A DNA stretch of 64,000 nt from Symbiodinium natans (lineage: Eukaryota; Sar; Dinophyceae; Suessiales; Symbiodiniaceae), in contig CAJNDS010001868.1 in the NCBI GenBank assembly GCA_905221605.1, positions 1-64,000 on the forward strand, in the 5' to 3' direction. Position numbers and translations under genes: made by a program. The notes under the pieces are model-generated. The model did no database searches. It had not been told where the DNA came from and saw only the letters and a program-made list of their open reading frames with translations. Every line of letters begins with the position of its first letter. The first letter of the stretch is position 1. Shown piece after piece: positions 1 to 11,560 of the stretch.

Positions 1-1850
1 TATTCTTCAGATTTCCAAGGAAAAATTAGATCAAATCTCATGATCCTTTACAAAATCATCCATCGGGATTTAATTCAGATCTGAAAATTCGATATCCATA
101 TAGAAATGAAACGAAATGCACGATACGATACGTGTAAGAAATATCTTCGATAGAGTCAACAAAGAAGGAATAAGAAACCGAGGTCCGACGACGTATATGA
201 AAAACCCATCTTCACCCCCAATTCCCGTCGGATTTCAACGTCCAAACGAAGGCAAATAAAAGCTCAAAGAATCGAAAGTAGCTCGTCGAAAATGAAACGA
301 ACGAATTGAATCAGAAATCATTTGCCGAATGCGAAACGATCAAGTTCGTATCGTTCAAATCAGAATATCTTTAATTCAGAGCAATCCGGTTGTCGTTCAA
401 GTACGACTGCGCGGTGCTGCGGCACGGGATTCGGGTCAATGATTCATGGCCACGCCCTCGCCAATCCGCATCCTTCTTCTCTCAAATACCATATTGATTG
501 ATACTATGAATATACGATTGGAAATCGATCTTATGGTATTTTTTCCTGTTGAATCATTCAGGGATCTGATTAAGTCATATCTTGGTCATGCCCGGGAGAT
601 TTGCAGGATAAATATGAAATATCGAAATAATTATGATTCATAAATATAATTAAAATCAATATTCAAATTCCCAACCCAATCCATACTAATCCAAATTCCA
701 TTGCCCAGATTCGGAAGGATTCCGGAAAGATTTATAAAGAAATCTTTCAGGATCTGAAATATGGAAAATATTTCAATATTTCAAGTAATCTTCGTGCATC
801 GAGGCAACATAAGAAATTTCTGCTCCCAAAAATATCAATGAAGAAAGGATATATCTCGCTCACCAATGGGAGGAGAATACAGACGAATTCTATATCCAAA
901 TATCCCGGAATCGGAATCGAGACCAAATAACTTAGTTTTCGTATTCTCCAGACCATCTTGATATTTATAAAGATCCGTCATCACCCCGAATTAATGAGAT
1001 CCCAGAAAGACGAAAAATATATAATGAAGACCCCGAAAAATGAGATCTATCAAAGATGAAATCCAATTATAAATAAGATATCACGTATCCGTAAATTCTC
1101 ATATAAAGATTAAAGATATCTTTCAATCAACTCAGAAGTTCAATTCGAGGAATCAAGATATCCTACATTGAGGGGTCTCTTATAAAATATGAAATCAATA
1201 TCCTCCTATTTTGAAGGATTTCCTATCAATATTGAAAATAATCATTCAGAGATCCATTTGTCCAATCAAAAATATATCAGGAATGAAATATTCGCATCTG
1301 AGGGGTTGTTCTTATTCGCCTTCGTGGCGATATGATATATATGCTAGTATCGTTATAATGCAAACGAAATATATTCCCGCATCCGAAATTGGCTGGACCC
1401 TATAGATCATTCTAATGTCCATGAACGATACGACAGAGAGAATCCATAAATTGAGTTCCTTCGATGCTCAGACCTCCTCTATAATCGAATACGATGGATT
1501 CAAATCCGATTCCCTGCTCGTTACAGTGGGTCAAAATGGCTCGATCTTGGAGCTTGTATTGGGCGTGCTATTCCATTATATTCTACGAGTTGATCCTCCC
1601 CCAGAAGGGAATATAAAATTCATTATGATTCGACCGAAATACTTCCAGATAGATGATCTATATAATGGAATTGACCATTGATATATGCCGAACGCAACCA
1701 TCGGGATCGTAATAGGAGACGACCTATCAGGCTCAGAATATGGACTTTATCATTTTTGAAATAATTCGTGGTTACGAAATGGACGCGTGTAGACTCTTGA
1801 AGATTTTACGTAAGGAATATGATCGAGCAATGAGTCTTTGAAGGCTCTGA

Positions 1851-1886
1851 ATTGGTATTTTTGGGCGCAGAAGTCGCTTGCACTGG
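1851..1886 (-). repeat. Dispersed 35-bp motif, copy 1
   Basis: On the minus strand this codes for a VQATSAPKNTN-like peptide. Related copies lie at 2352-2386, 7252-7317 and 8734-8769. The peptide is better conserved than the surrounding DNA, which suggests the relic of a coding repeat. Confidence 0.5.
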
Positions 1887-2351
1887 TTTCACCCATCTAG
1901 AAATGAGATTTGGCTGATGTTGTTGTGTTACAAGCAATGAATTCATCTCTAAACATAGTAAATCAAGATTTGAAAAATAGATTTTCCATTGATATTCAGA
2001 GGAGATTATCTCATATCTTATATAAATGTCGTGTTGCATGGGCATCTATAGATGTGGCCCAAGGGCTGTTGATCGTTTTCTTCAGAATATGTTGTGAGGA
2101 ATATCGAAATGAATCCTCCGCCAATATATTATGAGACTTCTGATTCATTCCTTGACCAATCTTATGATATTTGATACGCCACATTCGACCCCCTGCTCAA
2201 GTGACGTCGACCCCTGCACAACGACGAAAAGGAATGATTGTAGTGTCGTGGCGGGGATTCATTCGAGATATTCTCGAGTTGACGCTTAGATATTGCGGGT
2301 GAATAATGATTGGAAGGGAAATCTGAGTGCCTGAGACAAAGAAATCAGCTA

Positions 2352-2386
2352 CGGTGCAAGTGGCATCTACACCCAAAAGCACCAAT
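2352..2386 (+). repeat. Dispersed 35-bp motif, copy 2 (opposite orientation)
   Basis: Encodes VQVASTPKSTN on the plus strand, the reverse orientation to the other three copies. It lies 120 bp before the retrotransposon insertion point. Confidence 0.5.
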
Positions 2387-2505
2387 TATCGTAAGAAAGA
2401 CCATGATGAGAAAAACAATTCAAATGAAATAAAGAGAATCCCCAGAATCAAAATCAAACGAAAAAACAGACGAAATCCCAAATATATTAGAAGAATGCCA
2501 AATGA

Positions 2506-2520
2506 GACGGGCCACGATTA
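2506..2520. repeat. Left target-site duplication of the retrotransposon
   Basis: GACGGGCCACGATTA occurs here and again at 7193-7207 with no mismatch. The two copies bracket the reverse-transcriptase element exactly, as expected for target-primed reverse transcription. Confidence 0.9.
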
Positions 2521-2899
2521 TTAGCACTTCTTGTCTTGCTCAGGCCTAGTGATACCGTGCACCCCTTCTCGTTGCTTTAGGTCTTGAGCCACGGACGCCT
2601 CCTCGCGTAGATATGGCCAGGGCGATGCCCATCGCTTCCGACTCACCAGGGTCTGCAGCTACAACCCTCTATCTTGTCGACAATGCGGTCGTTTCCATGA
2701 CATTCTTGGACAGCTTCGTAGCTGCCACCTTGTGGGCCTCCAAGGTACTAAGTGCACCACCACCTTGCCCGTTGAGTAATCCTCCCAAGATGGATTTCAT
2801 GTCTTTCACTGGGGCCGTGTACCTGGTAAGGCTGGTCGGCCTATTGGCGTTGCTCTTTGCGCGAGCAAGCGTGCGCTTCCTGCTTCCAGCATTCGGGAA

Positions 2900-5800
2900 G
2901 TGTGGGTGCCTCCTGAGTCTGTACGTGGTCGCTTGGGCATGGTGCGATTCAAAACTCCGCGCGTTGATGTTGCCGTGGTTGTTGGATATGCGCCTTGTGA
3001 GCCACAGTGTCAGAAAGACCAGGCTGGGGTTAACACATTCTGGCGCGTGTTGTGTGGCTTGCTCTCGCGCTTACCGGCGCGTTGTACGCCCCTTCTCCTG
3101 CTTGATGCAAACGGCAAGATGGGCGTGCGTTGTGACCCTCTTGCCGGCCTCACGGGCTTACCTGATTCACATGTGGGGCCCTGCCAGCCAGACCGTGAGA
3201 ACTATAATGGGTCACAGCTTGCCAGCATGCTTCGGCTGCACGGTCTTAGTGCCATCAACACCTTTTTCAATGCGGGTCATACCTTCTTTCACAACTCAGG
3301 CATCTTTAGCAGTCGCATTGACTACATTTGTTGAGTTGCGTGCCGCGACCTCAAAGTGCAAAGTGTGGTATCGTGCAGGTGACGCACTGCAGCTCATCAA
3401 CATCAACTCCCCAAGGGACCATCGGCATGTTGTTGCTTGCTTGCCTCTTGGTTTGCATTTTACTGGGCAGCCTGCCTCCAGGCGTGTACTTTGGGACCAT
3501 GATGCCCTCAACCGTTGCGTTATCTATGGCGAACGCAGACATGAGTTCGTCTCAGAGGTTGAGTTCGAGATGTTGCTGCTCGCTTCTTTACTCACGAGAT
3601 TATTAGGTTGCAGAAACCTTCAGACACACAACGTGCGCTGCAATGTCGTGCGCAGGCTCGACGAGACCTGCGAGCGTTTCGGCTTTTCTGCACTGCTTGT
3701 CCTCCTCTCCCTTGGCTGCCTTCTGTGGTTGCGTGGCTGGACGGTCCATCCTTGCAACAAATGGCTTGTGTTTGTCACCCTTGTCTGGGCACTCTTGCCA
3801 AACTGGCCAGGTTGCAGCTTGCTTGTCGGTTGGCGGACAAATCAATCAAGCGCTTGTGTCGACGTGACCGCAATCGTGTGCGAGGCCAGCGTGTCCATGA
3901 GCTGCATTTTGCGTGGCAGGCACGTGATTTCGCAACCTGTTGGAAGTTGTCCAGGCTTCTTTCGGGCAGGCGGCTTGGCCCAAAGAAACGCCTGTTTTCT
4001 GCGCCCTCCGTTTGTTGTGGCACAGATGAGTGGATTTCGTACTTGCGACGCCCTGGTGCTGATGGTGGTTGCTCAGCTGCTCCCAGGGACTGGCAAATTG
4101 GGTTGCAACAGCATTGTGATCCCTTGCCTTGCCGTCTGCGTGCATGTGACCTTACCAATGCTGCTGCTGACTTGTCGTCCATTGGTCACCTTTTCCGGAG
4201 CTGCAAACTCCGCAAAGCTTCTCCTAGTTGGTCCTTTCCCGCAAGTGTTTGGCGCATGCTCTTCTACTCTGGGCGTTTTGCCACTAAGCAGAAAGTGGGC
4301 CTTGGAGCTTCGCCGCCCCCTGTGGTGGCTCCATCCACTCGTCGGTGCATTTTTTGGCTCCTTGTGTGCATTCGAGCTCGTGGTTGCACACCCTTGGTTT
4401 GGCATGCCACCTCTGCGTTCACCATCGGCAAGCATAATGGTAAATCGGGTTGCGCCGGTCAGCGGCTGTTGCATGGCTTGGACTCCTTCAGCAAGCACTT
4501 TTTCTTGCATGTCTGGCGACAAGCTGGCTTTCAGGTCAATAGGCCGTATGCCTATGGCTATGCGAAAGGGCGCCGCAGAGAACATGCCATTATGCAACAA
4601 TCCGTGTTGTGTCACCGCTTGGATCTGGCAGGTTGCAGTCGTTGCACAGATTTTTTTGACGCTGCTAATGCTTTTGCTTCACCTTCACATGCCGCGTTGT
4701 TGCAGTTTGTCCAGGCAGCGTCGCCTGACAAGTGGACCACTCAGATCCTCCAGCAGCGTCTTGCAGATGCCACCTTGTTCTTGCAGTGCGCTGATGGCCA
4801 ATTGGTCCTTGGCATTGGGTCGGGCACCCTCCCCGGTGACTCCATCGCTTGTGAGTGGTTTCTCGGTGTGTACCATCAAGCTGTTGACCGGTTTGCCATT
4901 CTGCATGTCGGACCTCCTCTCCACGTTCATTGCCCTTGACTCTGTGGCATTATCACTGACAGTGGTCCAAGTGTCCAACACGCCCTCCGTGCTCAAGCGC
5001 ATCTCCCTATGGATGTCTCTTTGTCTGCGTACGTAGATGATCTGGCACGCACGCGGTTGGTTGCAGATATTCCCCAGTTTGTGGCTTCAAGCACTGCACA
5101 GTCTCTTGCCCTGTCCGCTGCCTTGCGATCTGTCAGAGTTGTGCAAACACAGAAAAGCAAGAAAGCCTGCTCAGATTTGCAGGGCGTGGTTCCCGGCAGC
5201 ATATGCGTGCTGCGTATGGCCTTACTTTGCCCATTCCTGGCAAAGTCGTTCGTTTGGCTCGTTACTTGGGCCCCAGGCTTCAGTACAATGGCGCACTGGC
5301 GGAAGAACAACGACTCCGTTTGCATGCAGCCAGAGCTGCTTATGCTATCTTGGGTGGTTTTTGGAGATCTACTCGTAACAATAGGTGGAAGGGTTTGGTT
5401 TTCAATAGCATGGTCATCGGTGCCCTCATTTCCGGCCTCTGTTCCTTTGTTTTGCCCAAAAGTATGGAAAACGCGCTTGATTCTCAAATTGCCCTTCTCG
5501 CTCGTAAGGTGCTCTTGGGGGGAGGGCTTATGATCGCTCGTATCCTCAGCACTTCAAGTCGCTCACCAATGCAGCAACACTTCGCATGCTTCAGTGTCAC
5601 CCCCCCCAGCTCTGCCGTGCAGGTACAACGACTTCGTCTTTGGCAGCAAGTGGTTAAGCACCCTGAACGTTCTGTTTGCCTGTTGGGTAGCATGTTTGGA
5701 GAGCCTTGTTGGGGCCATAGTAAACCAAATGCTGGCACCCAGCACAAGTATGTTGGTCTGCTTTGCGCAGACCTGTGCGCTCTTGCTGCTCTCACTTCTC

Positions 5801-6359
5801 TGGAGTCGTACATCGGTGCTGTGCAGTCCAATCCGCTGGTCTTGTTCACGGGCCCCGATATTCGAGACGCGTTCTTGCGCGCTGACCCTGCCATTCTCCT
5901 TGCGGCCAGGTGCTCTATTGCCATCCCTCCACCTGGCTACGAGCCTCTCCCAGGGCAGATGCAGTGCCTGAAAAACCACACGTCTGTCGCATCATTGACC
6001 CCTCGTCAGGGTTGGAATGTGGTGCTTACTTCAGTACCAACCAAACACTGGTTCTACATCAGGTTAAATCTGGCCGGCCCGAGCATGGCAAGCGTAAGCT
6101 GGCATATGTTCTTACGGTATCCAATCAGTGTCTTCTTTGTAGATCTTTCTTTGCGAGTAAATGGATTGCTGCCAAGCACCTTGCCAGCTCATTTGAGCGT
6201 GGTATTTGTCCGGCCCGGTCGGGCAGCGTGGTGGTACACGAGCACCTCAGCCTGCCTCCCTATCAGTGCGCGCTCTGCCAGCTGGACTTTGATGACATCG
6301 TCTTGGCTCAAGACCATTTGCAGCGGCATCTGCCTCCCGACCTTGAAGTGTGGCTCTAG
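2900..6359 (+). pseudogene. Retrotransposon pol: endonuclease plus reverse transcriptase, frame-broken
   Basis: Would encode the protein that nicks target DNA and copies the element RNA. In order: an endonuclease/exonuclease/phosphatase domain with LLLLDANGKMG (about 3089-3123) and SRIDYI (3311-3328); a finger region with NGKSGC and YGYAKGRRRE; RT motif A FFDAANAF (about 4650-4680); motif B GTLPGDS (about 4825-4843); the catalytic YVDDL (5030-5044); a thumb with RYLGPRL; and cysteine/histidine fingers, the last of them CALC...HLQRH. Reading needs frame 2, then 3 near 3330, back to 2 near 3605, then 1 near 5200 and 3 near 5965. An in-frame TGA sits at 4937-4939, just before YVDDL. So many breaks point to a dead copy, or to sequencing errors in part. 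The motif assignments are secure; the break positions are approximate. Confidence 0.85.
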
Positions 6360-6372
6360 CACACGGGTTGCC

Positions 6373-6960
6373 ATGGACACTGCGTTCCACCAAGCCTTCG
6401 GTGCCCCACCTGCGCCCTCTGCTGCTGCTGCACGGGAAGGTGGTCCCAGCAAAGTCAGGGTTGTCACCGCTGACAAGGAAGCTACTGCTATCGCAGAGCA
6501 TGCTCTGAAGATGGCTGTGGTAGTTGAGCAGCAACTGCGCTTGACTCAGGCTGCTGCCTTCCGCTCCCTACCGTTGCCTGTGTCCTCTGAGTACTTCAAG
6601 TACCTCCAGCAGGCCTATGCTCAATACACTGCGCAAACCAAAGGCAACAAAGGGCATGGCCTGGGGCCGCCTGATACGTTCAATGCCGCCGCCCTCGTTG
6701 ATGACAAGGCCAAGTTTGACGAGTTCCTCGCTTCCTGCAAGCCCGGCTCGAAGCCAGCAAAGTTGGCTGTCCTTCTTTACCGCTGTGAGAAGATGTATGG
6801 GAACACTCACAAACGACTCTTGCTTCGCCTGCGCGACCATGATTTGGAAGATTTGCTAGTGAAGCACATAGAGTGTACAGGGGTTGAAGAGTTTCACGGC
6901 CAGCGTCCTGCAGGTTACCTTGCGAATACAGCGCAGACCCTGCTAGATTCTAGGAAGTGA
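6373..6960 (+). CDS. Second open reading frame of the retrotransposon (195 aa)
   Basis: An intact frame begins at an ATG 14 bases after the pol stop and ends inside the element. The product starts MDTAFHQAFGAPPAP, is alanine-rich near the N-terminus, then becomes helical and charged. I see no zinc knuckle, RNA-recognition motif or membrane segment. Its position downstream of pol is unusual, since the accessory ORF of most LINEs lies upstream. It could be an RNA-binding or chaperone protein of the element, or a captured fragment. The function is unknown. Confidence 0.55.
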   Translation: MDTAFHQAFGAPPAPSAAAAREGGPSKVRVVTADKEATAIAEHALKMAVVVEQQLRLTQAAAFRSLPLPVSSEYFKYLQQAYAQYTAQTKGNKGHGLGPPDTFNAAALVDDKAKFDEFLASCKPGSKPAKLAVLLYRCEKMYGNTHKRLLLRLRDHDLEDLLVKHIECTGVEEFHGQRPAGYLANTAQTLLDSRK

Positions 6961-7192
6961 CTAGTGCACAGTGCGTCGTGCACTGGTGTTCAGGCTGCAG
7001 CCACTGCGGTCTGTTTTTTGCTTCGGTCTTCTTGCAGCATTTGGCTGCATCCTGACCACCGTCAGTATCTCACCATGTCCCGGTGTGCCTGGCCACATAT
7101 ATGATGTAAGGAGTAAAACCCTTACTTCTGCCTAGCTCGGTTTTGTTGCGAATGACCATTCTGACTTCGGGCTCAATGCAATCGATGATGAT

Positions 7193-7207
7193 GACGGGCC
7201 ACGATTA
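7193..7207. repeat. Right target-site duplication of the retrotransposon
   Basis: Identical to 2506-2520 and directly preceded by GATGATGAT. Confidence 0.9.
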
Positions 7208-7251
7208 GGAAAATATACCCGCCATCTTCCCCAATTAAAGGAAGACGTCAT

Positions 7252-7317
7252 TGACGCTTTTGGGAGTAGAAATCTCTTGCGTCTTGGTGTTTTTGGGCGT
7301 AGATGCCGCTTGCACTG
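7252..7317 (-). repeat. Dispersed 35-bp motif, two tandem units
   Basis: Two adjacent units, 7252-7281 and 7284-7317, encode STPKS and VQAASTPKNT on the minus strand. They match the copies at 1851, 2352 and 8734. Confidence 0.5.
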
Positions 7318-7358
7318 AATCATTAAAAAATCTCAAGAAACGAATTAATTTCTTTTGT

Positions 7359-7409
7359 ATTTATTCTGAATAATATCTAATTCGTATTTCTAAGAATACA
7401 AAATTCTCA
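7359..7409 (+). repeat. About 50-bp direct repeat, copy A
   Basis: Starts ATTTATTCTG and contains AATTCGTATTTCT. It aligns with 8977-9026 with scattered, mostly transition-type differences. The pair shows that this AT-rich region contains an old segmental duplication. Confidence 0.55.
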
Positions 7410-7732
7410 TTCAGAAAGAAAATACTTCCATCCCATCGTATCCGATTCCCCTCTCAATATCCCTTAGTCTATACGCAAAATCCTCCGATATCAAATGAGC
7501 CGATTCTCTTCCAATCCTCCAATCCATAAAATTTCATATCATTGTTTTGGGAATACAATCGGTATTCCTCATCAATATCAAATATTAATAAGCCAAATCG
7601 TATGCAAAGGGTATCGTGAAATGCCATATTGGGCAAGTGCGTATCAAATGTTTGATTAAGAATAATTCGAATCCATCCATCAGCCCAAGTTTCTGAACAA
7701 CTCTCAATTCTCGACCGATCCCGTTCACCAAG

Positions 7733-8335
7733 TTGTCGCAAGTCGCTATGAGCAGCCGCAACGGCTTCTTTGAACAAATGCATCGTTTCGCTGGCATGGC
7801 AGCTCTGCAGCGACAACTTGAACCGACGCAACTTCTCTCAGCTGCGCCCCAGGAGAGACCAGCCGACACACTCATTGTTGCTCCGCCAGCAATCCGCCCC
7901 AATAGTTGGCGTAGATTCCCTAGGCTAGCGCTCGACATAGCTGTCTCTTCGCCGTTCCAACACACCACCCTTCATGAAGCCGCGCGGGAGGTCCTAGCTA
8001 GTTCCAAGCGCTATTCACAACACAAACGTAATTCGAGAGGACTTGGAGATCGTTGCGCCGCCGCGAACATCGGATATGAGCCGGTGGCATTTGAGAGTTT
8101 GGGTGGACTTGAAAAAGGTGGAGAGGATCTGCTGAAGAGTATCTATGCCCTGGGAGATGCGAGACTGCATCGTAGGCCCGGTGAGTCGTATCACGAGTGA
8201 AGTGCGCGTAGCAGTTTCGATTTGCAGCGGGGATTGCATATGGCTTTGGAGGCACACAGAACGGTTGAAAATCATTGTGTTGTTGGCCCGCAGGCCGTCG
8301 ACGCATTCCTAAATCTTTGTGTTCTCTGAGCCAGG
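7733..8335 (+). pseudogene. Truncated retroelement C-terminal fragment
   Basis: The open frame 7733-8200 carries ERPADTLIV, LALDIAVSSP and FESLGGL. This pattern resembles the C-terminal domain often found after the reverse transcriptase in dinoflagellate LINE-like proteins (RPADVL...DVTVVNPL...ESFGGW); that comparison is from memory. The same frame continues past an in-frame TGA at 8198-8200 into FDLQRGLHMALEAH up to about 8335. No reverse transcriptase precedes it, so it is a 5'-truncated relic, separate from the element at 2521-7192. Confidence 0.55.
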
Positions 8336-8733
8336 CTTGCTTCCTGCTTGGACGAGGTACCGGCCCTGGCAGCCAGCAGAATTGCCGCTTGAACGCCACT
8401 CCATGCCGTGCGCTTGCTGAGTAGATGTACAAAATCGGCATTACGTCGGTAACGCTGAGGATCTCTACGATTCCGTGTTCGTTCGTCTTCTTTGTTTGTT
8501 GGTCTTGCCGATCTTGGGACCCCCGGTTAATTCGGGGTGGTGGTGGACTTCTTTTCGTCTGGGTTCCCGAGGTCGTGCTTCTGTGGCCTTCGGTTTGTTT
8601 TGGCCTTCTGAAGAATGGAGATCTCTGGGACCTTTAATTTCGATGTGCCGCTTTTGGGGACGTAAATTCCTCGGGCAACCTCGGAAACACAAGTCTTCTC
8701 AATTGGGACGATATATTTCTCGTTTAGATTCTT

Positions 8734-8769
8734 AATTGGTGCTTTTGGAGCAGAAGCCTCTTGCACCGG
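8734..8769 (-). repeat. Dispersed 35-bp motif, copy 4
   Basis: Encodes VQEASAPKAPIKN on the minus strand. It is related to the copies at 1851, 2352 and 7252. Confidence 0.45.
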
Positions 8770-8976
8770 CGAGACACCATCTTGCAATCCATTGAATCTT
8801 CCCTTTGAACAAATCCTTCTGTCGAGGCTTATTGGCGTCATCTTTCAAGCGAGGACCCCATGTCGGAAATAACGATTCTTTCGTTTTCTCGAGATTCCTA
8901 GTGAATTGGGGGTGGCGGCGGGTTTTTCAATGTACGACTGGGAATCTCGGGATGACGAAATGATCTTGTTATTTGA

Positions 8977-9026
8977 ATTTATTCTGGACGATATTTAATT
9001 CGTGTTTCTGGGAATACAAATTTCTC
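8977..9026 (+). repeat. About 50-bp direct repeat, copy B
   Basis: Counterpart of 7359-7409. It is immediately followed by the first introner-like and telomere-like sequence, so it marks the edge of the AT-rich region. Confidence 0.55.
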
Positions 9027-9034
9027 GCACTCGG

Positions 9035-9115
9035 GGTACCTTGAGGGGGACCTTCTTTTATGGGAATGCTACTGTTGGGAAGTCTACTTTCGGGGTCCCC
9101 AATTTTCGTAAACTC
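9035..9115. repeat. Introner-like element, GGGTACCTT...TAAACTC family
   Basis: Begins GGGGTACCTTGAGGGGGACC and ends with TTTTCGTAAACTC. Relatives lie at 29747-29832, 37618-37705, 37735-37790 and 48466-48558. At 29747 the relative lies inside an intron of the KH-domain gene. Confidence 0.5.
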
Positions 9116-10202
9116 GGGCATACGGCTGACGTGTGGTGCTACTCACGGGGGCGCTTCAGACCCGGAGATCGGGTACCTGAGCGCGCAAGAAGGGGCACTT
9201 TTCTGAATTGTGGTTCGGTTTAGGGTGAAGGGCGGGTTTAGGGTTTAGGGTTTAGGGTTTAGGTTTTTGGGTTTAGGGCTTAGGGTTTAGGGGGTCCTAG
9301 TTCAACACAAAGCCGTCAATTTAGGGTACCAGAAAGGGGGCCATGTTCTGAAGGTTCTTTTCTGAGGGCTGAGGGTTCTTTGCACTTCGCAGGCTCCGAA
9401 ACCCGAAGCCCAAAACCCAAAACCCAAAACCCTAAACCCAAAACCCAAAACCCAAAACCCTAAACCCAAAACCCAAAACCCTAAACCCTAAACCCTAAAC
9501 CCTAATCAAGAATTTCTGAGCAAAAGGCCCTCCATCTTCGAAGCGTGCATCTGGGCGATGCTCGCGATCAGTGGCACCTCATCTTGGAAACCGAGCCCTC
9601 AAAATACTAGGACAACGTGTTCTTACTGAGGGTCCGGACTTGAGATGAGGGGATCGAGCTTGTAGGGCAGCTGTAGGCGGCTGTACCGGCAAGGTTCCAC
9701 TTTTAGTTTCCTGGGTGCCCCTAACCCCCAAAGCCTCAAATGGACCCAATAACTTGGGATGGGAGCCGGACGCAGACCTGAACCCTACACTCACCTAGGG
9801 GTCGAGGGCGCATATTACGCGCGTACCCGTTTATAGCGAGGGCGTATCGTATTTTGGGGTATAGGTGGGGTACCCCTTTTCTTTCGGAAGTCCCCTTACA
9901 GGTAGTAGGGTTGCTATTCCTTGTACCCCCAAAAGGACACCCAATATATACATTCACCAATATTAACAAGGAACCTTACGTACACTCACCAATAACAGGA
10001 ACACGAACCCTGGTTTTACAGGGTCCCTAAGGGAGGGTTCAAGGGGCGTATGTAACCCAAGGTGCCCTAATACTCCCCTTAACCTTCCCTGAACCCTAAA
10101 CCCCAAACCCCAAACCCCTAAACCCTAAACCCCTAACCCCTAAACCCCTAACCCCTAACCCCTAAACCCGAGACCCCAAACCCCAAACCCTAAACCCTAA
10201 AC

Positions 10203-10280
10203 CAGAAGTACCACGATGCTTCAAATCGGCCCGAGTCCTCCACGTCGACGCTCTTGGCATCTCCCCGAGGTAGGCGATGG
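10203..10280 (-). CDS. Probable exon, unknown protein
   Basis: After a typical acceptor (GTGTGTGCAG) the minus strand reads HRLPRGDAK...SGRFEASWYFW and runs into a telomere-like tract. Stop-free, GC-rich and codon-like between repeats. I do not recognise the family, and the links to neighbouring exons are not established. Confidence 0.45.
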
Positions 10281-11560
10281 CTGCACACACCGGAGACCTG
10301 CAAAAGGTATTCCGGCGCCCCCAAAACCCTAAGCCCTAAGCCCTAAACCCCAAGCCGTAAACCCTAAACCCTAAACCCTCAAGACAAAACAAATAGAAAT
10401 TGTATGTGGTATCGTTCTGAATTTCCAAAATAATTTGTCTAAACAGCTGACAAGCCGTGTTGAAATCTGAGGCCAAATACCCAATTTACTCGAAACAGCC
10501 CAAAAGGCCCCCCAAAACAGGCCAGGCTCCAACAAACTCCAAAGAGGCCATCATTTTGGGATCTTCTCCCTTTTACTGGCAGCCCTTAAGAGGGGGTTTC
10601 GGGTTTAGGGTTTACGGTTTAAGGTATAGGGATAGTACCCCCCTATAATCATTCTATCAAGGACTGTTGGTATAAGGGGAACATCCCAAGCCATCAGAAA
10701 GGTTCGCAAGAGGCCCCCAGGACCCCGAAAAAGTCGGGCCAAAAAAAATCGCCCAACCTTTCGGCCGAAACTTTTTGGGACCCAAGCCCTATACAACTTC
10801 TATAAACCCCAGCCCCAAGCCCCAAACCCCAAACACTAAACCTTTTGGGGCTCACTACTAGTGAGTCTGACTCCATGGGCCCTCAGGGGGGGAAGCTGGG
10901 ACCCTCAAGGCCTGAAAGCTTTGAACCCAAATTCAGCTCCGGGTGCTGTGCTCCTGTCGGTTTAGGGTTTAGGGTTTAGGGTTCAGGGTTTAGGGTTCAG
11001 GGTTTAGGGTTTAGGGTTTAGGGTTTAGGGTTTACGATTTAGGGTTTAGGGTTCAAGCACGGCGCTCCCTAAGCCCGAAGTTCCCGAAACAACTCCGAGG
11101 AGACAGGCCATGGCCCGTGGCTTAGCTTTGCTCTGCCAGGATACATATTACTATACTTCCCTTAGAACCTTCATAAAAACAATATGTTTAATATCCTCTT
11201 GGGTTTTATATAAACAAAAATAAAAAATGATTCACAAGATAATTCACAAGGGGGATTTAGATTATACCCTGTAACCCCTTAAGAAGGCCCCTGTATCGGG
11301 TTGATTTTGGGGACTATAAGGCCACATAGCCCATGCCGGTACTCCCCGTAGAGCCAGAAGGAAAATTTAATGTTTGATCGTTCCCCTGGTCTCTTCACAC
11401 CCAAAATCACATGCTTCCTAGATTCCCAAATTCAAGCTTCTTTCCTTCTTAAAGTACTAGTTGCTTAAGAACCCCTCCCCAAGTAATGAAAAATCAAGAT
11501 CTTTTTTCCCCTTCTAAGGAGAATTGTATTCGTTTCTTTTTTTTTGGGGGGGTTCTTAAT

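Larger units (their letters stand above)
1..2505. other. AT-rich degenerate flank of the retrotransposon
   Basis: This stretch is clearly more AT-rich than the rest of the window, and its open frames are all shorter than about 90 codons. I recognise no gene in it. It carries two copies of a roughly 35-bp motif that recurs downstream of the retrotransposon, so this flank and 7208-9000 were one region before the insertion. It may be an old, mutated repeat-protein gene or transposon, but I cannot assign it. Confidence 0.5.
2521..7192 (+). mobile_element. Non-LTR (LINE-like) retrotransposon, 4.67 kb
   Basis: The element is bounded by identical 15-bp duplications and ends with a short GATGATGAT tail, the usual 3' signature of a non-LTR element. 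It contains an AP-endonuclease-like domain (2900-3600), a reverse transcriptase (about 4400-5500), a C-terminal part with C2H2-type zinc fingers (5960-6359) and a separate downstream reading frame (6373-6960). The untranslated 3' end is about 230 bp. No long terminal repeats are visible. The first conserved part of the endonuclease domain was not found, so the 5' end may be truncated or hidden by frame breaks. The perfect duplication argues for a fairly recent insertion, but the pol frame is already damaged. Confidence 0.9.

Noticed and set aside
2613-5036. 807-codon plus-strand open frame as one protein
   Set aside because: It is mainly a shadow of the retrotransposon: the endonuclease and RT motifs lie in other frames. 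Only about 3335-3600 of this frame continues the endonuclease.
9400-9520. CRISPR array
   Set aside because: Direct repeats of 7-8 bp without spacers of constant length are telomere-like units, and the sequence is eukaryotic.
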